Position numbers and translations under genes: made by a program | The notes under the pieces: model-generated | Databases searched by the model: none | What the model saw: the letters and a program-made list of their open reading frames with translations, nothing else | Told to the model about the DNA's origin: nothing | Part shown: piece after piece, positions 61,724 through 64,000 of the stretch | Layout of the letters: every line of letters starts with the position of its first letter | Position numbering within the stretch: position 1 is the stretch's first letter | Assembly (NCBI RefSeq): GCF_000372725.1 | Contig: NW_005201192.1 | Coordinates: 1,021,112-1,085,111 of the forward strand | Source: Emiliania huxleyi CCMP1516 | Lineage: Eukaryota > Haptophyta > Isochrysidales > Noelaerhabdaceae | Direction of reading: 5' to 3' | Length of the DNA stretch: 64,000 nucleotides

Positions 61724-63857
61724 TCACGCGTTGTCCGACACCCACGGCGCGCTGCGCAGCTCTCTGTAGAGGTCGTGCGCCGCGAGGGAGAGGGCGCCGT
61801 CCGAGTTGAGGTCGCTCACCTGAGGGGTTAGCAAGCAAGGTGAGGCGCGAGCTCCTCCACACACGCTTTTGTGGGGGCTCACAGGCTGAGCCGCCCTCGC
61901 TCACCTCGACGCCGTGGTTCTGGTTGCCTCCAATCTTGAAGGAGAGCTCGGAGTCTTCCCGCGGCGTCTGCAGCGGCAGCACCGCCAGCTGCGGCGACTC
62001 GTACTTTGTGGTGAGCGACGCGTAGAGGTAGACGGACGGCGCTTGCGCGAGCGCAAACGGCAGCTTGACCTGACGGGCACACAAGGCAGGGACGGGAAGT
62101 CTGGCTCGAAAGTCTGGCGGCGCCACACGCGCCACACGCGGGCGTGCAAGGCTACCCCCGCGTGCGCTGTGCTGCTGCTTCACCTTCCAGTAGTAAAACT
62201 CGTCGCGCACGTAGAGGCGCTCCTCGTCCTCCGTGCCGAGCAGGAAGGGCCCCGCCGGCACACGAGGCGGTAACGCGAAGTACCCCCTCAGGTCGCCTAG
62301 ATCAGAAACACACCCGGAGATGCGCGTCTGTTTCTGGGCCCCCCGCACACCACACCCGCGAAGGTGGTCGCCGATCGTGGTGAGCGAGGTCGTGTGCGGC
62401 ATGCCCGAGATCTTGACCGAGCGCTGCCAGCTGGTGGCGGGCAGCGGCACGCGCGGCGAGCGCGGCTGGCCAACCTCCGCCTTCTCCATGTGGAAGTTCT
62501 GCTCCACCTTGACCTCGCAGTGCGCCGCGTACCGTCCGACGCAGTTGGCGGCGGTGGCGGCGAGCTGCGCGCGCTCGGTGCCCTTGACGGAGAGAGTGAG
62601 GTCCGTGCTGCCCGTGCCCGGCGCCGAGCCGAGGTTGGCGCTCATGTAGCGCGCGCCCTTGAGGGTTAGGCGCGTGGTCAGCTTCACCTTGGAGCGGCCC
62701 TGGTTGACGACGAGGTCCTCCGCCGTGTCGAGCTCCGTCTGGCGAAAGAGCTCGAAGGTGGCGTGGGCGAGTGTGACTGACGAGACCGACGCCGAGGCCT
62801 GCATCGCCCTCGCAACCATCGCGATGGCGGCGGTCTCGTTGACGAAGTACGACGGCATCACCCCCATCTCAAACTCCTTGGAGAAGGGCGTGTCGGCCGT
62901 GTGCACCTAAGGTCAGCTCACGGAAACTTCTCCACGCGTGCACAAGGGGGCGGGGCAAGGGGGGGCAGGCAGTCCTCGCGACTCCACGTCTAAGCGACGG
63001 GAGCCGGCCCGGCACTCAAAGTGCGAGGGGCCCGGTGCGCGTGGGTGAGCGGTGTGAGCGGTGTGAGCGGTCTGTGCGCACCTCCTCGCCCGGCCACTTG
63101 AAGGTATACATCCGGAGGAGGTAGGTTCCGACTGCGCCGCAGAGGACGATGACGAGTAGAACGGGGCCGACTGGGTCGTCGTAGCCCAGCGGGTCCTTGC
63201 GCTTGATCTTCTTGAGGCGGAGGAGGAAGGTGAGGAGGCCGTACAGCATCAGCAGCAGCGCCGAGCACCTATCCACTTATGGATGATGAGTCACGAATGC
63301 ACTCTCAGCGGCACAGCAGCAGCAGCGCCGAGCGCATGATCATCAGGCCGCCGCCGTCCTGCTCCGCGCCCGCCACGTCCTGTTCACAGCTGGAGGTGTG
63401 AAGAGACGCTGTTCACGGTGTGGCCGTCCATGTCCTCCATGTCGTCCTCAAGCTCGGTGATTGCGATGCCGACCGACAGGAGCAACATGCCCGCGCTCAG
63501 CCACGACGTGAAGGTGCGCTCGTTCGCGAAGAACGTCTTGGGCTCCATGCGGGCGGCGGGGCTCCGTGCGACGCGCTTGCCCGCCGTCGGGTCGCCGTCC
63601 ACCATCCGGCTCCACGCGGTCTGCGTCCCCCCGGCGGAGGCGGAGCCGAGGTGGCTGAAGGAGGGGAGCGCGAAGCTCCACGAGCCGTCGAAGCTCCACG
63701 AGCGCGTGCGCCGCGGGCCTGACGGCACCGTCACCGTCTCTGACGGCGCCGACTCTGGCGGCACCGCCTGCTTGGCGGCAACGCCGCCGCCCGCCGTGAC
63801 GGAGCGCGCGTTGAGCGGCGACGAGCCCGCCTTCGCCGCCGGCGCCACCGTCTTCAT
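61724..63857 (-). CDS. VTC1-like (DUF202) membrane domain plus novel C-terminal domain, paralog B
   Basis: The N-terminus is Ser/Pro-rich (MKTVAPAAKAGSSPLNARSV), then RMEPKTFFANERTFTSWLSA, GMLLLSVGIAITELEDDMED, LLMLYGLLTFLLRLKKIKRK, DPLGYDDPVGPVLLVIVLCG and TYLLRMYTFKWPGEE. Splicing over IE-A (63081-62907) continues VHTADTPFSKEFEMGVMPSY, FVNETAAIAMVARAMQASAS, TLAHATFELFRQTELDTAED, LVVNQGRSKVKLTTRLTLKG, CVGRYAAHCEVKVEQNFHME, DLRGYFALPPRVPAGPFLLG, ERLYVRDEFYYWKVK, VKLPFALAQAPSVYLYASLT, PREDSELSFKIGGNQNHGVE and VSDLNSDGALSLAAHDLYRE ... APWVSDNA, ending at 61724. It matches paralog A along its length. The C-terminal domain has many paired beta-like strands and no known family. Confidence 0.8.
62907..63081 (-). 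mobile_element. Introner-like intron, family IE-A copy 5
   Basis: A 175-nt intron of paralog B. It begins GTGCGCACAGACCGC, contains the CTCACCCACGCGCACCGGGC block, a diverged core (CTTTGAGTGCCGGGCCGGCT), and ends GACCTTAG. The next exon starts GTGCACAC, nearly the intron's first eight bases. Paralog A has no intron at this site. Confidence 0.88.
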
Positions 63858-64000
63858 CCACTCGGCAGCACGTACTCGCTCACCGAAAGATAAGCGTTGC
63901 GCTGAGTCGAGGTGGCCACCTAGGCATCGACGATGGGGCTGGGCTGCGGGCGAGGAGGAGGGTGCTGACGAGGGCGCGGAGCTATAGGCGAGGAGGAGGG
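63858..64000. other. 5' flank of paralog B, cut by window end
   Basis: No feature recognised apart from GAGGAGGAGGG repeats near the edge. Confidence 0.4.

Overview
The window looks like nuclear DNA of a GC-rich photosynthetic protist, most plausibly a haptophyte-type alga. The grounds are multi-exon genes with many GC-AG as well as GT-AG introns, a predicted thylakoid-lumen protein, secreted Cys-rich motifs of the CCPT...CC and W..CTW.GC types that I associate with haptophytes and related algae, and dense microsatellites and transposon remnants. The lineage is an inference. Three runs of N (5599-5698, 23349-23448, 41422-41768) show this is a gapped scaffold, and the sequence beside the first and third gaps looks poor.

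Layout. 1-1531: 3' part of a transposon-like ORF. 2-6.3 kb: secreted (alpha/alpha)6-barrel-like protein with many introns, one of which holds an antisense LRR fragment. 6.5-9 kb: Orn/Lys/Arg decarboxylase (-). 8.9-10.7 kb: a segmental duplicate, a hAT-type MITE and a GH116-like fragment. 11.9-13.8 kb: DUF202-like membrane protein (-). 15-17.8 kb: a charged protein, a thylakoid-lumen protein and an AtaL/DUF1857-like protein (all -). 19.7-21.6 kb: divergent coiled-coil (-) and EF-hand (+) genes. 22.1-23.3 kb: glutaminase half of CTP synthase (-), cut by a gap. 23.5-26.4 kb: DDE-like transposase. 27.4-32 kb: NHL-BTB protein, methyltransferase, bestrophin (+). 33.6-38.4 kb: an unknown gene, a Cys-rich secreted repeat protein and a secreted protein invaded by a repeat. 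39-42.7 kb: a cupin-like fragment and a NIPA-type transporter (-). 44-48 kb: six-TM ion channel (+) bounded by inverted repeats, and an ankyrin gene (-). 48.4-51.3 kb: SdiA-regulated-like membrane protein and the second segmental duplicate. 52.7-54.7 kb: ankyrin gene (-). 55.6-63.9 kb: two inverted paralogs with a VTC1-like (DUF202) membrane domain, enclosing an unknown gene and a glycosyltransferase with a Cys-rich N-terminus.

The most notable signal is in the introns. In many genes the first 8-30 bases of the intron repeat the first bases of the downstream exon, so the donor (often GC) lies in one copy and the exon resumes in the other, just after ...TAG or ...CAG. Many of these introns are only 66-80 nt and are filled with short repeats such as GAGATCACCC or GACATGTCC. 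A second class is a dispersed element with a fixed 3' end (TTACCTTAG) and a TG/CA microsatellite; it supplies introns in at least three genes. Comparing the two VTC-like paralogs shows introns present in one and absent in the other at several sites. Together this looks like ongoing intron gain by introner-like insertion and/or short tandem duplication.

The genes do not form one pathway. The window is a mosaic of housekeeping genes (CTP synthase, decarboxylase, NIPA and bestrophin transporters), secreted or membrane proteins and mobile-element debris.
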